Shown here: positions 55,601 through 64,000 of the stretch, one piece after another | Numbering within the stretch: position 1 is the stretch's first letter | Layout of the letters: each line of letters begins with the position of its first letter | Source: Halorhabdus rudnickae | GTDB lineage: Archaea > Halobacteriota > Halobacteria > Halobacteriales > Haloarculaceae | NCBI RefSeq assembly: GCF_900880625.1 | Contig: NZ_CAAHFB010000004.1 | Location: 124,001-188,000 of the forward strand | Direction: 5' to 3' | Length of the DNA: 64,000 nt | Position numbers and translations under genes: made by a program | The notes under the pieces: model-generated | Databases searched by the model: none | Told to the model about the DNA's origin: nothing | The model's input: only the letters and a program-made list of their open reading frames with translations

Positions 55601-56203
55601 CTATTCGAACTGTTCGACAGCCTGTTCGTAGCGAGCGGCAGGCTCTTCCCAGTCGACGACCTCGAAGAAGTTCTCGACGAACTCGCCGCGGGCGGGACCG
55701 TAATCGTGGTAGTAGGAGTGTTCCCAGACGTCCAGAGCGAGGATGGGATGGCTTCCCCAGAGTGCACCCTGGTCGTGCTTGTCGACGACGATGTTGCGAA
55801 GCTGGTTGCTGTGGGAGTCATAGACCAGCAGTGCCCAGCCACCGGCGGCGGAAGCGGCGGCCTCGAATTCGCCTTTCCAGGCCGCGTAGGAGCCGAAGTC
55901 TTCCTCGATTCGTTCCCGGAGGTCGCCCTCGGGTTCCTCGCCACCGTCGGGACTCATCGACTGCCAGAAGAGGTCGTGTAGAACGTGGCCGGATCCGTTG
56001 TGCGTGACGTTACGGATCGCGCCCGCCGAGGAGTCGAATTCCTCGGCCTCGCGGTTCTCGGCGAGGGTCTCCTCGGCGGCGTTCCAGCCGTTGACGTACC
56101 CCTGGTGGTGGGTGTCGTGATGCCAGCGGAGTACCTGCTCGGAGATGTGCGGTTCCAGTGCGTCGTAGTCGTACGGTAGCGGCGGTAGTTCGTAGTCGCT
56201 CAT
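55601..56203 (-). CDS. sod: Fe/Mn superoxide dismutase
   Basis: A 200-residue enzyme that removes superoxide. Metal ligands fall in 'LRWHHDTHHQGYVNGWN' (His), 'GSGHVLHDLFW' (His) and 'ILALDVWEHSYYHDYG' (Asp and His). ATG 56203 gives the usual haloarchaeal N-terminus; the frame to 56308 is a non-conserved extension. Confidence 0.95.
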   Translation of the reverse strand: MSDYELPPLPYDYDALEPHISEQVLRWHHDTHHQGYVNGWNAAEETLAENREAEEFDSSAGAIRNVTHNGSGHVLHDLFWQSMSPDGGEEPEGDLRERIEEDFGSYAAWKGEFEAAASAAGGWALLVYDSHSNQLRNIVVDKHDQGALWGSHPILALDVWEHSYYHDYGPARGEFVENFFEVVDWEEPAARYEQAVEQFE

Positions 56204-56406
56204 ATTACGCATTTCCGACTGATGGGCGATGGGAATATGAACGTTCTCTGTAGGACTTTTTAGAAAGATAGTTTTCAAGTCCAAATATGGCCTTGATGGG
56301 TTTTTCAAGCTTTTTCGAATGGTTTTTGGAGAAAAAATATGTATTCTGACTATATTCGATTACCGGCTGCACATGGCTTATCAGCCCCAATCAACTCAAT
56401 CAGCGT

Positions 56407-57150
56407 ATGAATCGAACAGCACCGGATGCAGGGGAGCTGATCGCGGGACAGACGGTCCGTCACGGCACCGGAATCACCGCGAATCGGGCGTTCCCGACGG
56501 AGACTTATCCCGGACATCTGGACCCGTTCGTGCTCTTCGAGCAGTTCTACATCGACCCCGAGACGGGATTCCCGATGCACTCCCATCGCGGGTTCGAGAT
56601 CGTCTCGTACATGATCGAGGGTGGGATGGAACACGAGGACTCTCTGGGCGTTTCTCACACCGCCCGCGAGAACACGGCCATGCACATTACCGCCGGGAGC
56701 GGCATCCGTCACTCGGAGTTCCCGGCCCACGGGGCGGCCTGCAGCGGCCTCCAGCTGTGGGTGAATCTCCCGCGAGCGAACAAGGACATCGAACCTGAGT
56801 ACACTGACGCGTCCGCCGCGGCGTTGCCGACCGATCATCACGACGGTGCGACTGTAACGACCGTCGTCGGCGAGGGGTCGCCACTCCAGACCCATACCAC
56901 CATGGAGTACCGCGACGTCACCGTCACGGGAGAGTGGACGTGGCCGGTTCCGGACGGCTGGTCGGGATTTCTCTATGGCGTCGCCGATAGCGGATCCATC
57001 GAGGGCGACGAATTTAGTACCGGTGACGTCGTTCCGGTCCCCGAGGGTCGTGACGTGACTGTCCGAAGTGCGGAGTCGTTGCGCCTCGTCGCGGTCGCCG
57101 GCCGTCCGCACGGCGACCCGATCGAACTGCGCGGGCCCGTCGTTCTGTGA
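56407..57150 (+). CDS. Pirin-family cupin protein
   Basis: A 247-residue double cupin. 'FPMHSHRGFEIVSYMIEGGM' and 'HITAGSGIRHSEF' carry the metal-binding His and Glu residues. Pirins have quercetinase-like or regulatory roles. It lies opposite sod and may belong to the oxidative stress response, but this is inference. Confidence 0.9.
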   Translation: MNRTAPDAGELIAGQTVRHGTGITANRAFPTETYPGHLDPFVLFEQFYIDPETGFPMHSHRGFEIVSYMIEGGMEHEDSLGVSHTARENTAMHITAGSGIRHSEFPAHGAACSGLQLWVNLPRANKDIEPEYTDASAAALPTDHHDGATVTTVVGEGSPLQTHTTMEYRDVTVTGEWTWPVPDGWSGFLYGVADSGSIEGDEFSTGDVVPVPEGRDVTVRSAESLRLVAVAGRPHGDPIELRGPVVL

Positions 57151-57270
57151 AGTCGCGGCGACACGCCGGCTGAGTCCTGATTTGAGACGGCTTTTCGTCT
57201 CCGAAGTATCGTTGCCGTCGATCGTCCGGGACTGAAAAGATAGTTGTGAGCGGGTCTCCGAATGGATTCT

Positions 57271-59019
57271 ATGACCGAGTACTTCGAAGTGATCGACCGG
57301 GATGGGGCCGCCAGAATCGGCGACCTCCGGCTGGCGGAGTCGATCACGACGCCCGCCCTCGTCGACGACGTTCTCAGTGATGCCGGCAGTCTCTGGACGG
57401 CGGATCGGCAGGTCCCAGAGGGAAGCGAGGACGAAGTGACTGTCCTCCCTCACCGCGGATTCCCGGCCGGAACGCCCGAGGAAGTCCAGACAGCGTTCGA
57501 CCCCAGTGTCCCCGACATCGAGTATCCAAGCGCCGCTGTCGTCTCTCCGGAGACGGCCACAGATCACGGCACCGATGTCTACGTTCTCTCGGGTGGTTCT
57601 GGACTGGTCGGCCATAGCGCGGCGTTCGTCGAGGCCGTTCTTGCCACGCGGGACTCGATCCCACCGGATGCTGGCCTCTACCTCCCGGGTGTCGCCACGC
57701 CCGGCAACGTTGCGCTTCTCGTCTACGCCGGGATCGATCTCTTCGACCGTGATCGAGCCGTGATCCGCGGGACACAAGGCTGGTATCTCACTCGCGACGG
57801 CGAGCACCGGCTCAAGGACCTCGAGGAACTCCCGTGTTCGTGCCCGGCGTGCCAGGGCGGGATCGAAGAGTTCGACCGCGAGGACTGCGTTTCCCACAAC
57901 GTCGCGGCCCTGGAGGCCGAACTCCGGACTGTCCGCAACCGCGTCCGCGGCGGGCGACTCCGGGACTACATCGAAGGCCAGGCCCGCCACGATCAGTGGC
58001 TGACGGCGACGATGCGTCGACTCGACGATCAGTACACCTACCTCGAACAGCGCACGCCGCTGGTGCGGAACGCCGAGATCACGGCCGCAACCGACGATAC
58101 GCTCCGGCGAGTCGAGATCCAGCGCTTCGCCGAGCGCGTCACCGAACGCTACCGCAACCGTTTCGACGCGCCACTGGTACTCCTCCCGTGTTCGGCGACA
58201 AAACCCTACAGCGACTCCCAGAGCCACGGCCAGTTCCGCGAGGCGATCAACTACCGCGGCCACGTCGCCTCGATGACCTCGCCGATCGGCGTCGTCCCCC
58301 AGGAACTCGAACTCACCTATCCGGCCCAGCACTACGATACCGTCGTGACCGGGCAGTGGTCCGAAACGGAGATCGAATTCGTCGCAGATATCCTCGAAGC
58401 CTACATCGAGGCGAACGACTACTCGCGGGTGATCGCTCACGTCCCCACGGATTATCAGGTAATCACCGAGCGCGTCGAGGGACGTCTCGATCGCGACTTC
58501 GAGTACACCGTCGCTGATCACCCGACGACCGACGACTCGCTCTCGAACCTCTCGGAGGCACTCGCGGGCGAGCCCAAATACCGCAAGCGCGAACGCCAAC
58601 ACAACGTGATCCGGGCCATCGCTGACTACCAGTTCGGGGCCGGCGCTGGCGACGCGCTATTCGGGGACTTTCAGGTCGAAAGCCGCTATCCGAAGCTCAG
58701 AGTCCGAGACGGGGACAGAGAGCAACTCGCCGCGATGGTGCCCGAGTACGGCGTCCTCGCACTGACTCTGGCGGGCGCGCGGCGGTGGGTCGCATCGTCA
58801 GTGCCCACAAAGCGCGTCGAGATCGACGACTTCGTCCCGCACGGTAGCGTCCTCGCGCCGGGTATCGTCGACGCCGACGAGTCGATCCGGGTCGGCGACG
58901 AGGTGATCTTCGAGGGGCCTTCGGCGTTCGCGATCGGCCGGGCGAACATGAGCGGCCCGGCGATGGTCGATAGTTCCCGCGGGATCGCCAGCGAGATACG
59001 TCACGTCGAAGAGAAATGA
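57271..59019 (+). CDS. arcS: Archaeosine synthase subunit alpha (ArcS/TgtA2)
   Basis: A 582-residue enzyme that adds lysine to preQ0 in tRNA; the RaSEA radical-SAM partner converts the lysine adduct to archaeosine. The N-terminal TGT-like part retains 'CSCPACQG' zinc cysteines. The ArcS-specific 'LLPCSATKPYSDSQSHGQF' lies near residue 305, and a PUA domain ends the protein. ATG 57271 is used; ATG 57262 is possible. It overlaps the VanZ gene by 4 bases. Confidence 0.93.
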   Translation: MTEYFEVIDRDGAARIGDLRLAESITTPALVDDVLSDAGSLWTADRQVPEGSEDEVTVLPHRGFPAGTPEEVQTAFDPSVPDIEYPSAAVVSPETATDHGTDVYVLSGGSGLVGHSAAFVEAVLATRDSIPPDAGLYLPGVATPGNVALLVYAGIDLFDRDRAVIRGTQGWYLTRDGEHRLKDLEELPCSCPACQGGIEEFDREDCVSHNVAALEAELRTVRNRVRGGRLRDYIEGQARHDQWLTATMRRLDDQYTYLEQRTPLVRNAEITAATDDTLRRVEIQRFAERVTERYRNRFDAPLVLLPCSATKPYSDSQSHGQFREAINYRGHVASMTSPIGVVPQELELTYPAQHYDTVVTGQWSETEIEFVADILEAYIEANDYSRVIAHVPTDYQVITERVEGRLDRDFEYTVADHPTTDDSLSNLSEALAGEPKYRKRERQHNVIRAIADYQFGAGAGDALFGDFQVESRYPKLRVRDGDREQLAAMVPEYGVLALTLAGARRWVASSVPTKRVEIDDFVPHGSVLAPGIVDADESIRVGDEVIFEGPSAFAIGRANMSGPAMVDSSRGIASEIRHVEEK

Positions 59020-59432
59020 GCGGGGTGGCCCGGCAGATCGATCGACCGCGACGGTGGCTGGTCGTCCTCGTTGTCGCGGTGATTCTGTTCGCCGGGGCGG
59101 TTGTCGCACCCTCGACGGGGATCACCCGTATGGGGCCGTTCGGACTGTTCGCGTGGGCAAGTTGGCTGCACGTCTTCGGATATGCCTTTCTGAGCTTGAC
59201 ACTGGTGTACGCACTGTTGGTCTCGCCCGACGGACCGGCACTCTCTGCGGCCATCGTGCCGATTATCGTCGTGGCTTACGGCACCTCGCTCGAACTGCTC
59301 CAGCTGTTGATTCCCTACCGATCGTTTGCTGTCGGAGACATTTTCGCGGACGGTCTGGGGACCGTCGTGGTCGTCGGCGTGTGGACGTACGGTCAGGCTG
59401 CGTTCGCGGCACTGGGTTTTCGTGGGTCGTGA
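59016..59432 (+). CDS. VanZ-like membrane protein
   Basis: A 138-residue protein with four hydrophobic segments and the conserved 'ELLQLLIPYRSFAVGDIFADG' end region of VanZ-like proteins. It is translationally coupled to arcS (ATGA). Function unknown. Confidence 0.85.
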   Translation: MSGVARQIDRPRRWLVVLVVAVILFAGAVVAPSTGITRMGPFGLFAWASWLHVFGYAFLSLTLVYALLVSPDGPALSAAIVPIIVVAYGTSLELLQLLIPYRSFAVGDIFADGLGTVVVVGVWTYGQAAFAALGFRGS

Positions 59433-59533
59433 GGAGGTATCGTTGTTACAGAGCAAACGTTGTCCGCCGACAGATCTGCGATCACCGACGGCAGGAGCGG
59501 TTTTTTGTAGCTACGGATGGGAGTTCATCACCA

Positions 59534-60130
59534 ATGAGCGGTATCGAACTCCGTGATGACGTCTTATTCGTCGATCGAGATCCGACGACACTCGATCGAC
59601 TGGCGATCGACGTCTCGTCTATCCTTTCTGATCTCGACATCGATCATGTACTCGTGGCTGGATACGTCGCTATCCTCGCCGGGCGTGCCCGGAGTACGGA
59701 AGACATCGATCTGATTCTGGAACCGCTTGATCGCGTCCAGTCACGGGATCTCATCGCCGCGCTCGAAGATGCAGGGTTCTGGGGAGCCACGACGCCGCTG
59801 TCGGAATTGTCCACGACGCTATCGAGTGGCGGTAACGTCCGTGTCGCACCCGACGGTGAAGTCGTCCCGAACATCGAACTCTCGTACGCCACTGACCGGT
59901 TCGATCGGGCGTCAGTCGAAGACGCTATCACTGCCTCGATAGATGGACACGAACTCTCTATCGGTCCGCTCGAACTCCAGATCGCGTACAAACTGTACCT
60001 CGGATCCCAGAAGGATTTCGAAGATGCAGTCCATCTCTACACGATGTTCGGAGAAAGCCTTAGTGAGCGCGAACTCGAACGATGGGTCGAAGCACTCGAC
60101 GTCGAGGACGAGTATGAACGACTCGACTGA
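59534..60130 (+). CDS. Nucleotidyltransferase-fold protein (AbiEii/MNT-like)
   Basis: A 198-residue protein. 'LVAGYVAILAGRARSTEDID' (near residues 40-59), then LILE, has the G/A-x-R-x-T-x-D-x-D pattern of minimal nucleotidyltransferases used by toxin or antitoxin pairs. It overlaps a small charged protein gene by 17 bases. Such pairs often form toxin-antitoxin modules; which part is toxic is unclear. Confidence 0.75.
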   Translation: MSGIELRDDVLFVDRDPTTLDRLAIDVSSILSDLDIDHVLVAGYVAILAGRARSTEDIDLILEPLDRVQSRDLIAALEDAGFWGATTPLSELSTTLSSGGNVRVAPDGEVVPNIELSYATDRFDRASVEDAITASIDGHELSIGPLELQIAYKLYLGSQKDFEDAVHLYTMFGESLSERELERWVEALDVEDEYERLD

Positions 60131-60356
60131 TCCACTGGCCGAGAAACACGAGCGCAACCGGGAGCAGCGCCGCGCGGAGATCGAGCGGTGGGTCACATAC
60201 ATTCAGGAAAACCCGTCGGACGTGTGGGGCCCACAACTCAATACACTCATTGAGTCCCAACTGGAGGCGGCACGCGAATCAGGCGTCTCCCTAGCGCAGC
60301 GCGAGCGGGTTGAAGAAGCAGGGCGGGAGTGGGCGAAAGAAGAGCGCGAGAAGTAG
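60114..60356 (+). CDS. Small charged helical protein paired with the nucleotidyltransferase
   Basis: An 80-residue acidic/basic helical protein with no known domain; residues ~45-80 form one charged helix. ATG 60114 lies inside the preceding gene. The overlap and order suggest a partner (antitoxin or toxin) of the nucleotidyltransferase. Confidence 0.6.
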   Translation: MNDSTDPLAEKHERNREQRRAEIERWVTYIQENPSDVWGPQLNTLIESQLEAARESGVSLAQRERVEEAGREWAKEEREK

Positions 60357-60406
60357 GCCCGGTCGTCCCGCAGGGGCTTTAGGCACTGACCGGCTATCGA
60401 TGTCCA

Positions 60407-61483
60407 ATGAGCCAGCCGAGTCCAGACGTCTACGAGCGCGGGAAGGGCATGGACGCCCACAACCAGGTGATGCGGGAGATCCGTGCCCGTAACGACGCCT
60501 CTTACGAACCCGACGAGCCGACCCGGGTGTGGATCGACCGGGACAACACGCCCGACGGCGTCGTCGATTCGCTGACGATCGTCCTCAACACCGGCGGGTG
60601 TCGCTGGGCGCGGGCGGGCGGCTGCACCATGTGTGGCTACGTCGCCGAGAGCGTCGACGGCGGGACAGTCGCCCACGAGGACCTGCTCGCCCAGATCGAC
60701 GCCGCTCTGGAACAGGAACGCGAGACCCACGACGGAACCTGCCGACAGGTCAAGATCTACACCTCAGGAAGTTTCCTCGACGAGCGAGAGGTCCCCGCCG
60801 AGACCCGCCGGGCCATCGCCAAGCGCTTTGGCGACCGCGATCGCATTGTTGTCGAGTCGTTGCCGGATTTCGTCGATCGCGAGAAGATCGACGACTTCCG
60901 CGAGCAGGGGCTGGAAACCGACGTTGCCATCGGACTGGAAACGGCAACTGACCGCGTTCGTCACGACTGTGTGAACAAGTACTTCGACTTTGCCGACTTC
61001 GAAAACGCTTGCACGGAGGCCGTCGCAGCCGACGCCGGCGTGAAGGCATACCTGCTGATGAAGCCCCCCTTCCTCAGTGAATCCGAGACGATCGAAGACA
61101 TGATCACCTCGATCGAGCGATGTGGTGATGTCGAGGGCTGTCACACTGTCTCGATGAATCCGACGAACGTCCAGCGCTATACGATGGTCGAACAGCTGTA
61201 TTTCGACGGTGGCTACCGGCCACCGTGGCTCTGGAGCGTCGTCGAGGTGCTTCGGGAGACGGCCGACGAAGACGTTACGGTCGTCTCAGATCCTGTTGGG
61301 CACGGCAGCGACCGTGGGCCCCACAACTGCGGTGAGTGCGACGATCGTGTTCAGACGGCCATCAAGGACTTCAACCTCCGGCAGGACGAGAGCGTCTTCG
61401 CGCAGGTCGAGTGTGACTGTGAAGGGACCTGGGAGGCAGTCTGCCAGCGAGAGAAAAGCTATTCGATGCCGCTTGCCCAGTAG
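60407..61483 (+). CDS. raSEA: Archaeosine biosynthesis radical SAM protein RaSEA
   Basis: A 358-residue radical SAM enzyme. 'CRWARAGGCTMCGY' (around residues 65-78) has the cluster cysteines in a C-x7-C-x2-C pattern, and the later 'VIVESLPDFV' and 'GLETATDRVRHDCVNK' form the barrel. It completes archaeosine made by ArcS. Cys pairs near the end (CGECDD, CDCEG) may bind a second metal site. Confidence 0.88.
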   Translation: MSQPSPDVYERGKGMDAHNQVMREIRARNDASYEPDEPTRVWIDRDNTPDGVVDSLTIVLNTGGCRWARAGGCTMCGYVAESVDGGTVAHEDLLAQIDAALEQERETHDGTCRQVKIYTSGSFLDEREVPAETRRAIAKRFGDRDRIVVESLPDFVDREKIDDFREQGLETDVAIGLETATDRVRHDCVNKYFDFADFENACTEAVAADAGVKAYLLMKPPFLSESETIEDMITSIERCGDVEGCHTVSMNPTNVQRYTMVEQLYFDGGYRPPWLWSVVEVLRETADEDVTVVSDPVGHGSDRGPHNCGECDDRVQTAIKDFNLRQDESVFAQVECDCEGTWEAVCQREKSYSMPLAQ

Positions 61484-61530
61484 CATCTTTACCCGTGACC
61501 GGGGCGCCATCCGGTCGTATCCGGCTCGTG

Positions 61531-62205
61531 TCAGGCGAACGCTTCTAGTATGCCGCGTCCATCAGTCTCGCCGATGTCGGGCAGGGACATCCGTTCGGGG
61601 TGGGGCATTAGTACGGCGACGTGATCGTCCTTGCTCGTGACGCCGGCAACGGCGTGTTTCGAACCGTTCGGATTGGCTTCGGGCGTGACGTTCCCCTCGT
61701 CGTCACAGTACCGAAAGAGGACCCGATCGTTGCCCTCCAGCGTTTCGAGGCGTTCGTCGCTGATCTCGAAGCGACCTTCGCCGTGGGCAATGGGTAGTTC
61801 GATGACCTCGCCTTCTTCGTAGTGGTCCGTCCAGGGTGTCTCGGCGTTCTCGACGCGCAGGTGGACGTGTTCACACTGGAAGCGCGCGCTCTCGTTGGTC
61901 GTGAACGCCCCGGGGGTCAGCGAGGCTTCACAGCCGATCTGGGCGCCGTTACAGATCCCCAGTACTGGGGTTCCCTCGCGAGCACGTTCGTGCACCTCGT
62001 CCATGATCGGTGACTGGGCGGCCATCGCGCCCGCCCGGAGGAAGTCACCGTAGGAGAAGCCGCCGGGCAGGACGATGCCGTCGGTCCCAGCCGGGAGGCC
62101 GTCCTCGTGCCAGACGAGTTCAGCCTCGACGCCGATCGACTGCAGCGCCCGGACTGTGTCCCGATCACAGTTGCTCCCGCCGAACTGAATAACTGTGACA
62201 CTCAT
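61531..62205 (-). CDS. purQ: Phosphoribosylformylglycinamidine synthase, glutaminase subunit
   Basis: A 224-residue class I glutamine amidotransferase that feeds ammonia to PurL. 'VLGICNGAQIGCE' holds the nucleophile Cys, and the end 'VLMPHPERM' the catalytic His/Glu. ATG 62205 ('MSVTVIQFGGSNCDRD') is typical; the frame to 62622 is a shadow. It overlaps purS by 4 bases. Confidence 0.95.
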   Translation of the reverse strand: MSVTVIQFGGSNCDRDTVRALQSIGVEAELVWHEDGLPAGTDGIVLPGGFSYGDFLRAGAMAAQSPIMDEVHERAREGTPVLGICNGAQIGCEASLTPGAFTTNESARFQCEHVHLRVENAETPWTDHYEEGEVIELPIAHGEGRFEISDERLETLEGNDRVLFRYCDDEGNVTPEANPNGSKHAVAGVTSKDDHVAVLMPHPERMSLPDIGETDGRGILEAFA

Positions 62206-62453
62206 CGTTTCTCGATGTCTACCTCGTAGTCGTGGATCGTCGGATTGGCCAGCAGGCGTTCGGTCATTTCCTCGGCACGCTCGAAGGCTGCCGACTCGTC
62301 GTCGGCCGCCAGGTCGATCTCGAATTGCTCGGCCGAGCGCAAGGCCTGTAACTCGAACCCGAGACGCTCTAGAGCCTGCCGGGTCGTTTCGGCCTCCGGA
62401 TCGAGCACCCCTTCCTTGAGTCGAACAGTTACGGTCGCTGTGTAGTCGATCAT
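62202..62453 (-). CDS. purS: Phosphoribosylformylglycinamidine synthase, PurS subunit
   Basis: An 83-residue subunit bridging PurQ and PurL. 'TATVTVRLKEGVLDPEAETT' opens it and 'RLLANPTIHDYEVDIE' closes it, both typical. ATG 62453 is used; the frame to 62534 is not conserved. It starts the purS-purQ operon. Confidence 0.93.
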   Translation of the reverse strand: MIDYTATVTVRLKEGVLDPEAETTRQALERLGFELQALRSAEQFEIDLAADDESAAFERAEEMTERLLANPTIHDYEVDIEKR

Positions 62454-62657
62454 TGCCCCAAGGGGTGTGGCGACCAGCGAAAACTCTTGTGAATCCACGC
62501 CGAACAAGTCGTGATATATGGCTGAACACACCACGTTCAGTAACGTTACGGATATGCGAGCGATTGCGGATAGTATTGCCTATTATCCTTTGTAGGAAAC
62601 TAAAAGTCTGCAATCGAAGCAAGCTTTATCTGGGACAGTCGAATATTTTTAAGCAGT

Positions 62658-63008
62658 ATGGTGACTGATCTGCTTCTTGTGCCGCCTGTTGCGTTCGGTG
62701 TCTTCCTTTTGATGTCTTTGATTATTGATCGTGTAGGAGACAGAATATCGAACGACAGGGACGCGACCGGTGGATCGTTTCGGACGGCCTGGGCCAGTGG
62801 GGAGGACCCGCCAGCGCAGTCGGCCCGGCCGAACTATCGACTCTATCACGTCGGGATCGGGTTCACGATCGTCCACGTCGCCGTCCTACTCGTGGCGACG
62901 ATGCCGACTGATCTCGGCGGGGCAGTGGTGGGTCTGCCGCTGCTGGCGGTCGTAGGTCTCTCGCTGTTCGCGCTGCTCGACTCCGGACGACCATCACCAG
63001 GGAGGTAA
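62658..63008 (+). CDS. NuoA-like membrane subunit
   Basis: A 116-residue protein with three membrane segments. The 'WASGEDPPAQSARPNYRLYH' loop lies where complex I NuoA has its conserved Cys loop; here the Cys is Ser. It leads a cluster with a hydrogenase small-subunit-like and a NuoC-like gene, 5 bases ahead of the next start. Role: membrane link of an electron-transfer/ion-pumping complex. Confidence 0.7.
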   Translation: MVTDLLLVPPVAFGVFLLMSLIIDRVGDRISNDRDATGGSFRTAWASGEDPPAQSARPNYRLYHVGIGFTIVHVAVLLVATMPTDLGGAVVGLPLLAVVGLSLFALLDSGRPSPGR

Positions 63009-63013
63009 CACAA

Positions 63014-63592
63014 ATGGGACGCATCATCGACTGGGCACGGAACCGTTCGCCGTGGATACTCCACCTGAACTGCGGGAGTTGCAACGGCTGTGATATCGAG
63101 ACGCTGGACGCGCTGATGCCCCGGTACGACATCGAGCGCTTTGGCATCCAGAAGAAGGATACGCCACGCCATGCTGACATCCTCGTCGCGACCGGTCCGG
63201 TGACCAAGCAGATGGCTCCTCGACTGGAGCGCATCTACGAACAGATGCCCGAGCCAAAACTCGTGATCGCGGCCGGGTCGTGTGCCTCGACCGGCGGCGT
63301 CTTCTATGACTGCTACAACTGCCACGAGGGCGTCGACGACGTGATCCCGGTCGATATGTACATCCCGGGCTGTCCGATCTCGCCGGAGGCGTTGATCGAC
63401 GGGATCGTCGAACTCTTGGCAGAATCCGGCCAGCAAGCCCGGGCCGAGCGTTTGGCGGCGAAGAAGCCGGAGATCGTCGAAGGGGAAACGCAGATCGACG
63501 AGGCCGTTCCGGCAGAGACGGACGCCGATCGATCCGAAACCGATGATACGACACAGGAGGGAACGGATGACCCCGAGCCAGTTGAAGCGTGA
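63014..63592 (+). CDS. Group 4 hydrogenase small subunit/NuoB-like protein
   Basis: A 192-residue protein. 'LNCGSCNGCDIETLDALMP', 'AAGSCASTGGVFYDCYNC' and 'MYIPGCPISPEALIDGI' give the proximal [4Fe-4S] cysteines, in the arrangement of energy-converting group 4 [NiFe]-hydrogenases rather than the Cys-Cys of NuoB. An acidic tail of ~40 residues is extra. Whether the complex is a hydrogenase or a hydrogenase-derived dehydrogenase depends on the large subunit, outside the window. Confidence 0.82.
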   Translation: MGRIIDWARNRSPWILHLNCGSCNGCDIETLDALMPRYDIERFGIQKKDTPRHADILVATGPVTKQMAPRLERIYEQMPEPKLVIAAGSCASTGGVFYDCYNCHEGVDDVIPVDMYIPGCPISPEALIDGIVELLAESGQQARAERLAAKKPEIVEGETQIDEAVPAETDADRSETDDTTQEGTDDPEPVEA

Positions 63593-64000
63593 CCTTGACG
63601 ACAGGCTCGAAGACGTGATCGCGGAATCGAGCGAACGCGATGACGGCCGTCTGGAATTCGTCCTCGAGGACAGGACGAACCTCCAGGATGCTGTCTCGCG
63701 GTTGCGAACGGCCGGTATCAAACATCTCGTTACCATCACGGGTGTCGACGGCGGCGAGGAGATCGAGGTCCTGTATCACTTCCTCAAGTACGGCGAGTAC
63801 GATGACGGCGATCTGAGCGAGGGGGTCGAACTCACCCTTCGGGTGATCGTCCCCGACGCGGATCCGACGATCGGGACGGTCACCGATCAGATACCCGCTG
63901 CGGGGCTCTACGAGCGCGAACTGATGGACATGCTCGGCGTCGAGGTACCGGACCATCCCAACCCCGAGAAACTCTTGTTGCCCGACGACTACGACGGCGG
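63567..64000 (+). CDS. NuoC-like subunit, 3' end outside window
   Basis: At least 144 residues, open to the window edge. ATG 63567 overlaps the previous gene by 26 bases. 'YERELMDMLGVEVPDHPNPEK' followed by 'LLLPDDY' is the NuoC/30-kDa signature. It supports the quinone- or hydrogenase-type complex begun at 62658. Confidence 0.8.
   Translation, partial: MTPSQLKRDLDDRLEDVIAESSERDDGRLEFVLEDRTNLQDAVSRLRTAGIKHLVTITGVDGGEEIEVLYHFLKYGEYDDGDLSEGVELTLRVIVPDADPTIGTVTDQIPAAGLYERELMDMLGVEVPDHPNPEKLLLPDDYDG

Noticed and set aside
56350-58602. 750-residue antisense frame over the pirin and arcS genes
   Set aside because: Crosses two unrelated sense genes; a GC-driven open frame.

Overview
The window is a 64 kb piece of a haloarchaeal chromosome. 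The proteins are very acidic and GC-rich. Several genes are archaeal: archaeosine tRNA modification (tgtA, arcS, raSEA), class I lysyl-tRNA synthetase, S19e, a PDCD5-family protein and a PitA-type chlorite dismutase/monooxygenase fusion. TATA/BRE elements sit about 25-35 bases upstream of leaderless-type starts. A DMSO-reductase-type operon and, at the right edge, the first genes of a group 4 hydrogenase-like complex suggest a facultatively anaerobic member of the Halobacteria. A Halorhabdus/Halapricum/Halodesulfurarchaeum-like genus is only a guess. I found no tRNA, rRNA, CRISPR array or intact insertion sequence.

Left part (1-10.4 kb). A decayed polymorphic-toxin-like gene ends in a colicin D-like nuclease domain and carries three in-frame stops. 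It is followed by an anaerobic respiration block: a DmsR-like regulator, then a tightly overlapped operon of a small protein, a molybdopterin subunit, a four-cluster ferredoxin subunit, an NrfD-type membrane anchor and a TorD/DmsD chaperone. Next come a CMD-family protein, a fused relic of a FecCD/FecE importer and a TauE-type exporter.

Middle (10.5-45 kb). The nadA-nadB-nadC operon stands opposite dpsA. It is followed by truA, a cluster of methyltransferase, PTPS-like protein, dehydrogenase and half-length GTP cyclohydrolase III-like protein, and a CDP-alcohol phosphotransferase. A sugar/envelope group holds a Gfo/Idh-aldo/keto reductase fusion, two AlkP-fold sulfatase-like paralogues, a GT4 glycosyltransferase and a HAD phosphatase. 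Housekeeping genes follow (hisS, PP-loop ATPase, PDCD5, S19e, thiL, pyrH, lysS), together with a winged-helix/MazF pair, three site-2 proteases (two in tandem with a gene-conversion tract), an envelope lipoprotein and pitA.

Right part (45-64 kb). SufU and SufS are separated by a tandem duplication: two copies of a PH-like/helical protein of unknown function, the first followed by a decayed 3' fragment of sufS. After a DoxX pair and a broken NUDIX gene come tgtA (its stop abuts a 78-base hairpin), a zinc-ribbon winged-helix protein, a flavin reductase, sod, pirin, arcS, VanZ, a nucleotidyltransferase two-gene cassette, raSEA and purS-purQ. The window ends in NuoA-, hydrogenase small subunit- and NuoC-like genes.

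The most interesting unexplained items are the duplicated PH-like family inside the Suf locus, the gene-converted site-2 protease pair, the half-length GTP cyclohydrolase III beside a cysteine-less PTPS, the broken colicin D-like toxin, and the hairpin, tandem-repeat and periodic AT-rich elements in intergenic DNA.
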